Below the pieces are notes generated by a model. That model had not been told where the DNA came from. It did not search any database and worked only from the letters and a program-made list of their open reading frames with translations. The translations under genes were made by a program, and so were the position numbers. A stretch of 64,000 nucleotides of DNA, taken from the NCBI RefSeq assembly GCF_000485595.1, contig NW_014577505.1:52299-116298 (forward strand). The letters are read 5' to 3'. This stretch comes from Priapulus caudatus. Taxonomy: Eukaryota > Priapulida > Priapulimorpha > Priapulimorphida > Priapulidae. This document shows, one piece after another, positions 42,359-53,969 of the stretch (its first letter is position 1; each line of letters opens with the position of its first letter).

Positions 42359-44150
42359 GGCAGCCACACAAGGGGCTGTATTCGTACCAAAAGGGACTAT
42401 GGCCATTACCCAATCCACTTGGGCTTTGGCATTTACTCTTGAGATTCAGCCAATCACGGACTACATGAATGGGATTAACAGGCAGATTCGATACCTGCTC
42501 AAGGAGAGACCCAGTCGTCATTATAATACGACGGACCTGAGCCTGACGGTTTCAAAATATGGTTTACGATTTTGTAGATTCGCATGCGACATTTCGATTA
42601 AAACATAGGCGTTTAGTTCATAGATTACAAGGACTCACCAGTATGTTTATTAAGCAACGCCCTAAGCATTCGCTTCTGCTGAATCTTCCCCATGAATGGC
42701 TGTTCCGTACAGGAACTTCAATGCAGCTAACTGGTCAAGCCAGTGGGTAACTTTATTTAAGAATCTACGCAAGTTGTCTGTACCATCAATTAGATCATTT
42801 ATGGTGGCTCTGTTGAGCTGTACCTGGGTGTGGGTGATATTAAAAACAGTTAAACTATCCTCCAATGCGTGCTGGAAAGCATCTTGAGACAAACGAAACT
42901 GAGACCGTCTCAAGTCCAGTCGCGCAATATCCTCTTCGTCCGACGGACGACAAGTTAGCCATGCTTAGTCGGCTTCAGTCTACCACTGATGTTTTAATGA
43001 TGGCGCTCCATGACGTTACAAACGTCATTACAGGTTTAGAGCAGGCACTTAGTGATCTTTTGGCGGGAAAATTAGCAATCTCTTTGATATCACCGGCCCA
43101 ACTTCGCACAATACTGCGGGGCATTAACGAAACCCTACCGGATTATCTTGCCCTGCCGAGAGATATTGAGGAGGGCATCCTTTATTATTACGATCTGTTG
43201 GAAACAGTAGTCGTACCCACGGCTACGTCTTTCCACGTCTTAACGTTCTTGCCGTTGAAACACGTTGGACAGATCTTTGACGTCTACCAAATCATACCTA
43301 CGCCGGTTTTCATTCCCAACTCTACTGCTTATGTGTATTATGATCTAGATTCACAATATGTCGCCTTTGCACGAATAGGGCACGTCATTTTTATCCCAAG
43401 GCAGACCTAATGCGAGAGTGTCTGCATGATAACCAAGTCATTTGCCAGTCCGCTTCGGAAATCTACTATGTAGCCGGTTCTTCCGACTGTGTAGTATCAC
43501 TTTTCCTTAATCAGGAGGAGCACATCCAGCAGCGTTGTCCGCGACGTCTTAACATTGTGCGGCAACAAAAACATCATGTGGCGTATCTCACTAACGGCAA
43601 TTGGCTAATGTCGCCAATTAAACCATTTCTGCTAACTGTTTCGTGTCAAACGGGACATGACGCACCTTTGGTGAACACCGACATTCACATCCGTTCTCAG
43701 CAGGTTGTCACCTTGGCTTCTGGGTGTTCGGCGCATTCATCGTCATTCACCCTGCCCACTTTCTATCATCACGATTCTCGTGTGGATATTACTGCTTATG
43801 TCCAGCAGATGTTACTGCCACAGTTGCAAATGCCTACCATTTGGCGTGACTTGGCAGCACTAGCGGTTCAGCGAGGAAACGCCACCGATTTGCTGCCTGC
43901 TTCAATAATACCCGCGAAGTTGTACGCCACTCAAGCATTTGACATATCGTATGAGCAATTGAAGGACTCCATTGCAAATAGTCGTCGCATTTTGAGTGCA
44001 GGGGCGACGTTGATAACAACACCCTGGTTTAGTCTTCTTACAGTAGAACCAAATAATCCCTACGCAACCGATGGCGAGCAACGCATAAATGGCAAACTGT
44101 TGCCACTGCACCCCCGAAAAACCAATGGATGCACCCAACAATGGAAAAGT
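42359..44150 (+). pseudogene. Copy B envelope with internal inversions
   Basis: Same family as copy A: N-terminal part at 42359-42608, a flipped middle, then collinear sequence at 42943-43410 and 43410-44001. In place of the fusion-peptide and helical block, 42679-42942 carries the reverse complement of the equivalent copy A sequence. The end of the gene, with the membrane anchor, is likewise reverse-complemented at about 44002-44152. On the minus strand these segments are readable as envelope pieces. The protein is therefore destroyed even though the flanks are nearly identical to copy A. Confidence 0.85.
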
Positions 44151-44403
44151 TTTTTTCACACCCACTCCCGTACTTTTCTCAACACGACCTGCGGCCTCGC
44201 CTACCCTTACGCGGGACGCCGTTGTAGGGCCAGCACCGCCGCCGGATCTAGTTGAGTCTAACCAGCTTAAACCACCCACCCCACCGTCCCCACCTCCCTC
44301 GCGTACGACCCCGCATGAAATCATGGAGTTACTGACTTATTTACATGCTTAAGGGTGTTGGGAGATATGGTTATCGATTAATAGTTCTAGATGAGCACAT
44401 TCG

Positions 44404-45149
44404 TGTTGTACATTAGACATTAAGCTTCGTGTTTACACTAATATTTTGACTGTCGAGGGGTTAGTTACAGCCGTGTAGGTCCGGCAATCGAATACGCCTT
44501 CTGTATCTCCAGCATGTCGTAGGAGGCGACTAAACGGAGTTGGCTTCAGGAATGGCATCCGGCCGTAAAATCTCCCCGCCACGGCGCCGGCAGCTGTATC
44601 GCCTTATCCTGGTAGCTGCCGACGTGTCATATCCCTAGGTCCTGCAGCACTGTGTACACGGTGTGAACACGCAGCATCGTGTGGGAACTGTTCTTGTACG
44701 TTGTGGGGAATTACCTCCCACGACGATTTATTCCACCACCACCGCTGCCGCGGAAATCCAATCCCCCACATGTTCCAACTCCCCAATTGCCAAGGAAACC
44801 CAATCCCCCAAATGCCCCAAATCCCCTAAACTACCCCAAGGTCTTCAGCGCCCCACTGTAGTTTGTGTGTGTGTGGCCTTTGTGAAAGGCCGATATTTTG
44901 CATTAATCATGCTCCCTGGGCATTTTGAGGTTAGTTTGAGGTTAGTCCTCTATCCTCACGGCCTGGCTGTTCGTCATAAGCCATGTATGTCTGTTTCCCT
45001 ACGGGCAAATGTTTCACTGGGGAGTTTTCCTTTTCCAGATGCATTGCGCTCTCACCGTTCTTATTTTTATACAGCTCGATATATTGCATGAGCAATGCTT
45101 CCTATCCAATTTTCGCTGCCGGTGTTTCGTGTTCGTCTTACACCAGAAT
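44404..45149 (+). repeat. R1' (copy B equivalent of R1)
   Basis: Nearly identical to 34931-35676 (offset 9473). Confidence 0.85.
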
Positions 45150-46585
45150 TATAACATATAATAGGATATATTTCGATGTATTACTATTTGTAACTGTTCA
45201 TTGCATTTACCTGACCAGCAACAATTTTTTTCTGACAATTGTTACCATGTGTTAATTATGCCATAATATGTTGTAACTGTCATCGTGTAGGCCTATTTGT
45301 GAACACAACAGTTACTTGAAATTGTTACCTTAAACTATACATTGCCATAAACTATCATTTTGAAATTGTGTAATTTCACTGTAATCGCCTATGGTGACAA
45401 TGAATTGTAACAATATACATGCCACTCGACCATTATAAATCCTGTCTTGTATTTTGCTGAGTTACTTAATTGAAATTGATACCATAATACATACATGATA
45501 CATGAATATATGTTTGAAAGCTGTGAATTACTTATGCTAGATCGTAAAAATAAATTATGTAACATAGTGTAACAGGAAATTATGGAATTCTAATTCCTAG
45601 CCACATCATCAGTAATCAGCAATATACTGCATTGCATGTATGATGCATTTGAAGTATTCCACAACATAGTTTTCATTAAAAACAGAACTTATGTAACAGC
45701 AATATATATATATGTAGTAGTTGTACAGATATTGAACATCTTCGCAATTCGATAGCGACGCCCCTGAATGTCATCTGACTTTTGCAGCCTCTCCATGTAC
45801 ACATCGGATTATAGAGGTATCCCTGTCCGCCGTTATTGTCACATGTTGATGTGTTTCGACTCACGCTCAACCTGTTTCATGTCCAAGTTCACATCGTGCG
45901 TTTCCTCGACGGTTTCCTTTCCTTTGCTTCTTTTGGGGTTGCCTTGTATTCTGGCACACTTTGCGTCCGTCTGCTCCGTTTCTATTCTTCCCTCAGGCGC
46001 GGGAGAGGTTTCTTTTCTTTGGTGAATTTCGTTGCCGTGTGCTGTGCTGGTCGACACTTCAATGTTACTGCGGCCAGCTTCGTTGTTGGATCGCAGGAGA
46101 GACCTGTAAAGTGCGATTGTCCGCTTCGCCGACTTCGGCATGAAGCCGACCCACCTCGCTATCTTCGTCGCGTGCGACTTTGCCTGCTTCTTCTCCTCGC
46201 AGTGTTAGCTGTAACGCGTGAGCTCCATCCGCTCAATGTTCTTGACGAAGACATGCTCCATGTTGAGACCGGCAAATGGCTTGTCGCATTCGCCGCTCTG
46301 TTCAGATCTTTAACAGTTTCCTGTCATATTGCTGCCATCTCCCGAGGTTGTTCATGAACGTTGCTTCACTCCACTGTCTCCGTCCGACAGGTTGTCTCCG
46401 CAAACTCATCAAATGATTACTGTTCCTGTCATATGTTCTACATATATATAGTATACATGTATAGGCCATTGTTTAACAATGTTTCTAGTGTCATAGGGTG
46501 TAGCGTGGACAGCGTGTTACCGCCTACTTGTACTAGCGCTTATAACAGTGAAAACTTCTTCATCGCAATGCTATAGCTGTTTGCA

Positions 46586-47332
46586 TGTTGTATATTAGAC
46601 ATTAAGCTTTCTGTTTGCACTAGTATTTTGACTGTCGGGGGTTTACTTACAGCCGTGTAGGTCCGGCAATCGAATACGCCTACTGTATCTCCAGCATGTC
46701 GTAGGAGGCGACTAAACGGAGTTGGCGTCAGGAATGGCATCCGGCCATAAAATCTACCCGCCACACAACGCCGCCCGGATCGGCCGGGGTCGGATCGGGC
46801 GCCGGCAGCTGTATGTCCTTGTCCTGGTAGCTGCCGCAGTGTCTCATCCCGGGTCCTGCAGCACTGAGTATACGGTGTCAACCCGCAGCATCGTGTGGGA
46901 CCCTTTTATTGTACGTTGTCGGGATTTACCCGCCTCACCCCTCGCGATTTATTCACCACACCCCCAACTGCCACGGAACCCCAATCCCCAAAATGTCCCA
47001 AATCCCCAATTCCTTAAACTACCCCAAGGTCTTCAGGGCCCCCACTATAGTTTGTCTGTGGGTGGTCTTTGTCCAAGGCCGATATTTTGCATTAATGATG
47101 CTCCCTGGCCATTTTGAGGTTAGTTTGAGGTTAGTCCTCCATCCTCACGGCCTAGATGTCCGTCATACCCCATGTATGTCTGTTCCCTACGGGCAAATGT
47201 TTCACTGGGTAGTTTTCCTTCTCCAGATGCGTTGCGCTCTCACCGTTCTTATTTTTATACAGCTCGATATATTGCATGAGCAATGCTTCCTATTCCATTT
47301 TTGCTCCCGGTGTTTCGTGTTCGTCTTACACC
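46586..47332 (+). repeat. R2' (copy B equivalent of R2)
   Basis: Nearly identical to 37120-37866 (offset 9466). The offset change from 9473 reflects small deletions around 45555-45570 and small indels near 46100-46190. Confidence 0.85.
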
Positions 47333-48171
47333 ACAATTTGCAGACTAGTAGTCTGCACCACTTAATAAATTAGTACATGAGCGGGATAACGCCATGATTA
47401 ATGACTACATAAGTCGGCTAGCTCAAATATTGATTTCTACATCAATTACCGAGTCAATTAAGCTCGAAGACCCAAATCAGCCATGACCTTCATTGCACCC
47501 GTGCACTCCATATCATCACATCCTTCGGCATTGAGTACATTGTGTTCTCCTCGTTGTCACCTTCCTGGCATGCGTATGAACTTGTCATCAAACCTGTGTG
47601 ATGTTCATCCGAATTTCCTTCACGTAACCATTTTCCTCCATGCTACGCCTCAGGTGATGTCCCCGAGGGTTGCGCACAATCATGGTTGATTTGCGGTACA
47701 CATCGTATCCTTTAGAATCCATAAATCTAAATTTAAATCTAACTATAAACCTAGACGTGAAATACCATACCTGGTCTTACTTTTTATACATCCAATTCCC
47801 CCGTGTTTGCAGTGGGCTTGAAGGAATGTCAGCTTTCCTTGTGTAACACGAGTGTTCCTTTGTGTAGGGCGAGTGACTATGCCGCTATGAAATATTGTTT
47901 TCCGGTTTCTCCTGTTATAGCATTGTAAAGTGAATTTCCACTATAGCCATTGGCTTCACATTTTTTATAGTTACGGTGGTGATTAAGGATTATTTGGTAG
48001 CGGCACATGTTTGCAGTGCTTTAGGAAAACACTTTTTCACATCGAGTTAAGAAAGCTTTTTGCAGGGGGAGTGATGTAACAGTGCACGTGCGTAATTAGT
48101 GTTAAAAGTTGTTTATTTAGAAATTACCCGTGTTTAGATCATTGCGGTTGACAACGCGGCATGGATTTAGG

Positions 48172-49100
48172 TTTCACGCGTATATATGCCAACTGATAAC
48201 ACTACGAGTCGCGCATAGACAGGGTGTGCCCTACCCGTGCCCACTCCCATTGAAACATGTATGAAAGGCCTGGCCTTGGACCGAAGTCAGCTGATGCGCT
48301 GATACATGCATTTAGTATATACATATCACACGCTTTAAATAGTTTGCGCGTGTGATAATGATATTGTGTTGATATTAATTACTACATAGAATGTTGTATA
48401 CATGCATCTATATATATGATAGATGTGTAGACAAGGAAGTATAATACATTGTACTTACATGGCCTGCATAACTGCGTATGGTGCACATGCCTACGTGTAA
48501 TGCATGTGATTGCGTAGGCCCATGTATTTAACTTAGGCGTGTAATTTTGATAGGTGTATTGATGGTCATTACTGCATATGATGCGTATATAGGCGTGCGT
48601 GGATATGTGATGGGTGCAATGCATGTGAATGCGCGTGGATGTATATATGTATATATATCTATATATATATATATATATATAAATATATCTGTGCACATCT
48701 GTCACATCTAAATAGCTGAACATTCCGTGCTAATGAGTAGACATAATTAACATAGTGTGTGGGTGACGCCAACGTCAAGTATAAGCATATATAATTAGCA
48801 TAGTATGCGGTATAGAATGTAACATAAATAAATAGATACGTGTAGTCTCCTATGCTACAACTTGTGGCCTTCCGCCAATTCCTGTTTACTAGCTAGAGAG
48901 GATGTAAAGATGGTAGATTAACGCCAGAACGGATGTCAGGCGGATGTCAGGAAACATCGTAATCTTGGAGTGGCGATTCTTACACCCCTGGTAGAATGGC
49001 CGTTTTTTAACCCAGGTTTGCAGTGGGATAGACGACAGTGGCCCCTAGTGTAGGAAATACGATGTAATTAGGTGACAGTTTGGACATATTGTGACACAGT
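48172..49100. other. Unique spacer with AT microsatellite
   Basis: Homology to the copy A flank ends at about 48172. The spacer is AT-rich with TATA-type dinucleotide runs at about 48640-48690. No gene is seen. Confidence 0.5.
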
Positions 49101-49159
49101 GGTGTCACCTGTCGAATAATAATAAAGCCATTATAGGCACCGTAACCGGTGGTGCCACC

Positions 49160-49330
49160 TAGGATGACGTCACGGGCACGCGTCCGTTATAAGGGCGCGC
49201 GGGTTCAAGAAGGAGTTAGAATCTTCCCTGTTGTGCTAAAGTACGTGTGTTACTGCGAGTCGCGTCAAGACTACTGAGTCTGCGCTTTCTTTTACCGTGT
49301 GTAAGCGCAGATATTGTGTGTGCATATGTA
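49160..49330 (+). promoter_or_regulatory. CRE plus TATA promoter, probable BEL/Pao LTR core
   Basis: GATGACGTCAC with a perfect CRE (49165-49172) is followed 23 bp later by TTATAAGG (49188). This precedes a BEL/Pao pol relic by 300 bp and resembles an LTR U3/R core. No matching 3' LTR is in the window. Confidence 0.4.
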
Positions 49331-49619
49331 ATAAGGGCTATATTTTATATGCAAATATAGCATTTATTATGTGAATAATTAATGAGGCATTTTTATGTGT
49401 GAACCAGCCTCGAGCATATGTTTATATATGTGTGAAGTAAACTCTTAGTACGTCAATACCACTTCAACTCTTCAGAGTTTGTTGTTATACGTGACTATTC
49501 CTCAAAGTAGCTTTTTAGCTAAGCACGACAAAGAACCTGCGGCTACAAGAAACAGAAACACAACGCAAGGCTAACCACGAACACTTATAAAAAACGATCA
49601 TCCGATCCGAACTAGATTT

Positions 49620-50500
49620 CATCTGTGTTGCACTCTACATATGTTGATGACGTAATGGACAGTGTTAGGTTCTGAGCAATCCGGCGTCGAGTTGCGGCTT
49701 GAAGTAACTGACCTACTCGGAACAGCTGGATTCGTCATAAGAAAATGGATGTCCAACAGTATAAACGTGCTTCGTCATGTGCCGGAAAACGAGCAGGCCT
49801 TAAACATTGAATTAGACTTGAACAAGTCGTGATGTGTTCACATTCAAAGTGGAAACCCCACCATCGAAAATGAGAGCAACTAAACGAAACGTGTTTCGAA
49901 GATCAGCAACACTATAACTCACTGAATTTTTTGGCACCGTTTATGATTCGTGCAAGAATCTACATGCAGCAAACATGGGTCAAGGGCATAGAGTGGGACG
50001 AACTTCTTCCGTCGGAGTTATCGCGAGAATGGAGAAACTGGTTCGGCGAACTTCACAAGCTTACGGACATAAAAGTGATGCAATGTTTGTCACTACATAA
50101 CGAACGTATCGTCAGGAAAATGCTTCATACGTTTGTGGATGCATCGATGTGCGCATATGCCGCAGCCATCTACTTACGGTGCGAGTACGAAGAGGGACAA
50201 ATCTCGGTTGCCTTAGTTGCATCCAAAGTTAGAGTAGCGCCACTTAAGTCACTGTCGATTCCAAGGCTAGAATTATCAGCACTGATTGGTCTTCGTTTGG
50301 CACAGCGTGTGCGTGCTACACTAAAGATAACAAACTCCAAAACTGTTTACTGGTCCGATAGTTTGAATGTACTCTATTGGATTCGCAGCGAGTCGCGTCG
50401 TTACAAGCCATTTCTTGCACACCGGGTTGGCGAGATCCATGAATGTTCAGCACAATGGAGAGCACAGCAGTTCTTTGTCTACCCCACCCCTGCAGCCTGA
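49620..50500 (+). pseudogene. BEL/Pao pol relic (RT end, A17-type linker, RNase H)
   Basis: YVDDVMDSV at 49640-49666 is the reverse transcriptase catalytic motif. GFVIRKWMSNS follows at about 49730-49760 in another frame. The ORF at 49931-50500 then carries the typical BEL/Pao stretch: PFMIRARIYMQQTWVKGIEW, FVDASMCAYAAAIYLR (RNase H first Asp), SKVRVAPLKSLSIPRLELSA and VYWSDSLNVLYWI. RT fingers and palm upstream, integrase downstream, and the protease are absent. At least one frameshift separates the YVDD part from the ORF. The 3' side is cut by a TAGCTCACC element. Confidence 0.85.
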
Positions 50501-50553
50501 TGAGCTAGCTGGATCACTTCCTCACGAAACAAATGAAAGTGTCAATGACACTG

Positions 50554-51838
50554 TAGCTCACCATGGGTATGATGGAAGAGGGAGGGGGATATATAAAGCA
50601 AGAGTATATATGGGAGAACTCCCATTATATATAATATCTCCCATTATATACTCTTGATAATGATATATGCATAAGTTTTGATGCGAAAATAAAAGTTTCA
50701 GATCTGAAAGTCTGAAATCTTGACGAGAGATGGCGCTACGCCTAAATGATCGCCATGTTGGTGTTCGAATATCGTGCAAATATAAATAATAAAATATTCC
50801 AGTCAAATTACTGTAACGAAGAATCTAAAACACAATATTACACGTATATAATAGGTATGATTGTAGAGTTCTTGACCAGTTAGATGAAATAAACGTAATA
50901 TGATGTTGTCATCTCTCCCATAGGAGTAACAACTGTTTTGGGGCTAGCCTTACACATTCACATACCAAAATTTAACAAAAATCGAATGAATTTAGATGAC
51001 CATTTTCATTTTTGCCAAAAGGTGGGCGTGGCTCGAAAGTAGGTCGACTGGCATGCTCCAAAATAGGAAGTTCAAATCTCTCCCATAGGAGTAACAACTG
51101 TATTCAATTTGAAACATGTGGGTCAAACGGTTCTTGAGTTATCGTTGACTATAAGCAGACACTGAAATGCAGTGAAATTGCCAAAATCTACCTAATTTGC
51201 ATAATTTAAAAAAAATATAAAAACCCGTGTGAAATGTTTTGGGGCCAGTTCTTCTTCATTTACATACTAGAAATGAGCAAAATCCGTTGAACCTGAATTG
51301 ACTTATGGTCATTTCTATTTTTGCCAAAAAGTGGACGTGGCTCGAACAGGCTAGTGTGGGCGTGCTCCAAATAGGACGTTCAAACTCTCTCATAGGAGTA
51401 ACAACTGCAAGCAATTTGAAACATGTGGGTCAAACGGTTCTTGAGTTATCGTTGACCGTAGGAAGACACTGAAATGCAGTGAAATTGCCAAAATCTACCT
51501 AATTTGCATAATTAAAAAAATATAAACCTGTGTGGTATGTTTTCGCGGCCAGTCCTCATTCATTCACATACCAGAAATGAGCAAATCACACTGAACCTAA
51601 CTGACTTATGCGCATTTCATTTTTACCAAAGAGGTGGAGTGGCTCGAATGCAGTCGACTGGCATGCTCAAAATAGGACGTTCAAACCTGCTACACAGGAG
51701 TAACAACTAAATGCAATTTGAAACATGTGGGTCAAACGGTTCTTGTGTTATCGTTGACCGTAGCCAAATGGTGACGAACAGACGGACAGACGAACGTACG
51801 ACACCCCATGGCAATAGCTATGATGTCAAGGGGAGCTA
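50554..51838 (+). repeat. TAGCTCACC-ended dispersed element, copy 3
   Basis: Left end TAGCTCACC (50554-50562) preceded by the GTGTCAATGACAC palindrome; right end GGGAGCTA (51831-51838), one mismatch from the family end. It includes the GAGTATATATGGGAGAACTCCC segment and a GACGGACAGACG run. It is longer than copy 1 because its 3' part is triplicated. Confidence 0.75.
50930..51838 (+). repeat. Three tandem ~300-bp units
   Basis: The units begin near 50930, 51235 and 51535. Each holds TTCACATAC..., TTTTTGCCAAA-like text, GCTCGAA, GGAGTAACAACT and GGGTCAAACGGTTCTTG..GTTATCGTTGACC. Copy 1 has one such unit (about 9060-9384). The number of units is therefore variable within the family. Confidence 0.8.
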
Positions 51839-52412
51839 AAAAGCACCAAAAGGCAAATGGTTCTGTCCCGACTAAAAAATATAGGAAAAACAAGCGGCAG
51901 CCGCATAAAAAGTGCAATGCTATTGAATTTCTGGGCGGTTCAAACACCAGAGTTCAGATGAATTAAAAAATGCTGTTTGATTAACGTATGTGTATATAGT
52001 ATACAGTGTTTTATACACTGATTATTGTCCTACTGTATATGGAGTGAGAACCTTATAGATTATTTTCGAGGACTGGGAATCGTCAATAATTTCTACTTGT
52101 GGCAGTTATGTTGTATAGTTTTATAGTCATTGGTTAGAGATACCATGTCATATATGCACATGTACATGACATTAAATAATAACACGTCATGTACATGTCA
52201 TTATTAATAATCATGATTGTCCTGTATATGTGGTGAATACCGTATAGATGGGTTTTCATGACTGATAATCACCAATAATTACTACTTAATTGTAATCTAT
52301 TAATAATGTTTACTTGTGGTGGGGCCATTATGTATTGGCATCACATTTGTACTTCTTTGTTATCGCCGCACAATGCTTAATCAGTGTATATGTGAAATAG
52401 ATCCCATCAAAT

Positions 52413-52790
52413 ATGGCCGCTACTCCCGTTCAAATATGTATTATGGGCCATTCATTTGTCCGTCGTCTTGAACGGTATTTGTCAGATCAGAATATGTGCA
52501 ACTTAAATTAATCTGTGCACAGGTTTCGGGTCGCATTTCACAGCATCCCTGGGCTGTCACTGGATTATCCGGGACTAGCCAATTTAGCTCAGCGCATCGC
52601 TGTTGTCTACCCAATTGGGATTGTTCTCGAATTTTCTGGTAATGACCTAGATTCAGCCTGTGTCTATCCTGTGCTGATAGCTTGAGAAATTATTAAATTT
52701 GCTACCAATTTACGGACTGACTCTGGTGCTAGCGTTATATTTATTGGGTGTGCGCGTGAGTGTACAACTCGGAATTGCACCGTTTAAATG
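52413..52790 (+). pseudogene. SGNH-hydrolase-like domain relic
   Basis: Starting at the ATG near 52413, the frame reads MAATPVQICIMGHSFVRRLE, then after an in-frame stop (52508-52510) LANLAQRIAVVYPIGIVLEF followed by SGNDLDS, and later SVIFIGC. GHS at the first block and GND in the third block correspond to SGNH/GDSL esterase signatures, with His in place of the usual Asp in GDS. Such domains are carried by several animal retroelements and DNA elements. A further stop (TGA at 52684) and loss of the C-terminal catalytic Asp-His block make it non-functional. Confidence 0.6.
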
Positions 52791-52949
52791 CATTTTTCCC
52801 CCATTTGCGATATCAGAATCATCGTGGAATATGGCAATTGTTGCGACAACAATTATTGGTACAGTAGTGTTTACGGTACAGAAGTGTGGCCTTTCATTTC
52901 AACTGAGGCCACACTTAGGATAGTTGACAAGTAACTGTGCTCTTTCCAC

Positions 52950-53014
52950 TGTTACGATATGAGATTCATGTACCATATATGTACATCGTTGATGACGTCA
53001 CATAACAACATATG
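52950..53014 (+). repeat. Left 64-bp direct repeat with CRE
   Basis: The sequence from TGTTACGATATGAGATTC to CATAACAACATATG is identical to 53970-54034. It contains a perfect CRE palindrome (52993-53000), and TTATA follows at 53018, so it looks like a small LTR/U3 promoter. Confidence 0.9.
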
Positions 53015-53126
53015 CTCTTATACCACACACAACGTTCTTTGAAAAAATAGCGTAGAACAACTCCTAAATCTCAAAGAACACTGTCTAGCACATCTAGACT
53101 TAAAGTAAATTGAACTCTTAAGCAAG

Positions 53127-53897
53127 ATGGCGGTTGTGCCTATGTCCGTCAGCGACGAGGTCTTGGCCGATATCATGGAAGCCTTCGACTTAACCACCCT
53201 GCAGGAGGTCAACCCGGATGGCTTTCTGGGGTTCGGGATGCGGGACTCGTCAGTGTACAGGCGAATGTTCATGGAGAGTACCACCAGAATGACGCCCACG
53301 GAGCGAACCATGGTGGTGGTCTTAGCTACGGCGGTCAAGAACAGGAGGCGTATACTTTCTGCTATGACCAGATTCGCGGGCAGGCCCTGGTATGAGGTAG
53401 TAAAGAACTACTTTCGCAATAGCACCTGTCAGTACACCAATGAAGAGACCGATCGAATGTTCTCGGTGATTCACATTCCGTCCTGCGTCCCGTTTATGGC
53501 TGCAAATGCGTGGAGGGCCATACAGTTGCCTATACACAGGAATGTGAATAACTTCTTGTGTAACCTGTGGGCGGCCCAGCTGAATCTAGACTCAGAGTTG
53601 CTCGAAGTCCAGCGCGACTGGGAACGCAACTTCTGGGATAACGTTGTGACGGGCGGGGGGACTAACTACGAAGGCAGCGGCTTCAACGAGTCCTATTGGA
53701 TTACTAAGGCGTCAGACGTCTACCCGCTGACCTATTCGAATAGGAAGGTCATCCCGACCGGCAACTCCGGCACCTACTGTGTGACCGACGTGATGCGCTG
53801 GCTCCGCGACGAGATCATCTTGCCGCCCCAAGAGCAGGCGCCAGTCATGGTGATGGAGGTGCAGGGGGACGGCAACGGCGACGAGGAGATGGGTTAG
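53127..53897 (+). CDS. 256-aa ORF of unknown family in a terminal-repeat unit
   Basis: This intact frame has a good start context (AAGATGG). The product is mixed alpha/beta without signal peptide, zinc finger or membrane segment. Conserved points, judged from the decayed paralogue at 14724-15515, are LQEV-x-P-x-x-F-x-GFGM, VVVLATAVKNR-x-RIL and IHIPSCVPFMAA. FWD-x-VV-x-[ST]G and a C-terminal YC-x-x-DV-x-x-[GW] region are conserved too. The last 30 residues are acidic and Met-rich. GC content is well above the flanks. It lies between identical 64-bp direct repeats and is followed by a purine-rich AAAGGAAGGGGGA that abuts the right repeat like a polypurine tract. A Gag/capsid-like role in a minimal retroelement is my inference; no database family is recognised. 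Confidence 0.7.
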   Translation: MAVVPMSVSDEVLADIMEAFDLTTLQEVNPDGFLGFGMRDSSVYRRMFMESTTRMTPTERTMVVVLATAVKNRRRILSAMTRFAGRPWYEVVKNYFRNSTCQYTNEETDRMFSVIHIPSCVPFMAANAWRAIQLPIHRNVNNFLCNLWAAQLNLDSELLEVQRDWERNFWDNVVTGGGTNYEGSGFNESYWITKASDVYPLTYSNRKVIPTGNSGTYCVTDVMRWLRDEIILPPQEQAPVMVMEVQGDGNGDEEMG

Positions 53898-53956
53898 AAC
53901 CTCGTCTGGAAGCTGAGGTAGAACATGGTTTGTTAAAGGGGATTGTATTTAACTTC

Positions 53957-53969
53957 AAAGGAAGGGGGA
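53957..53969 (+). promoter_or_regulatory. Polypurine tract next to right repeat
   Basis: AAAGGAAGGGGGA immediately precedes TGTTACG, the first bases of the right direct repeat. This is the expected place and composition for plus-strand priming in an LTR element. Confidence 0.5.

Larger units (their letters stand above)
38790..44352 (+). mobile_element. Ty3/gypsy pol-env retroelement, copy B
   Basis: Partner of copy A at an offset of about 9.47-9.5 kb. From about 39170 the sequence is clean and very similar to copy A through pol, the accessory ORF and env. It shares the Cys-to-Tyr change in the integrase finger and the TAG after MSMHE, so both descend from one already defective element (or are two alleles of one locus). 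It differs by short in-place inversions in env. Confidence 0.85.
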
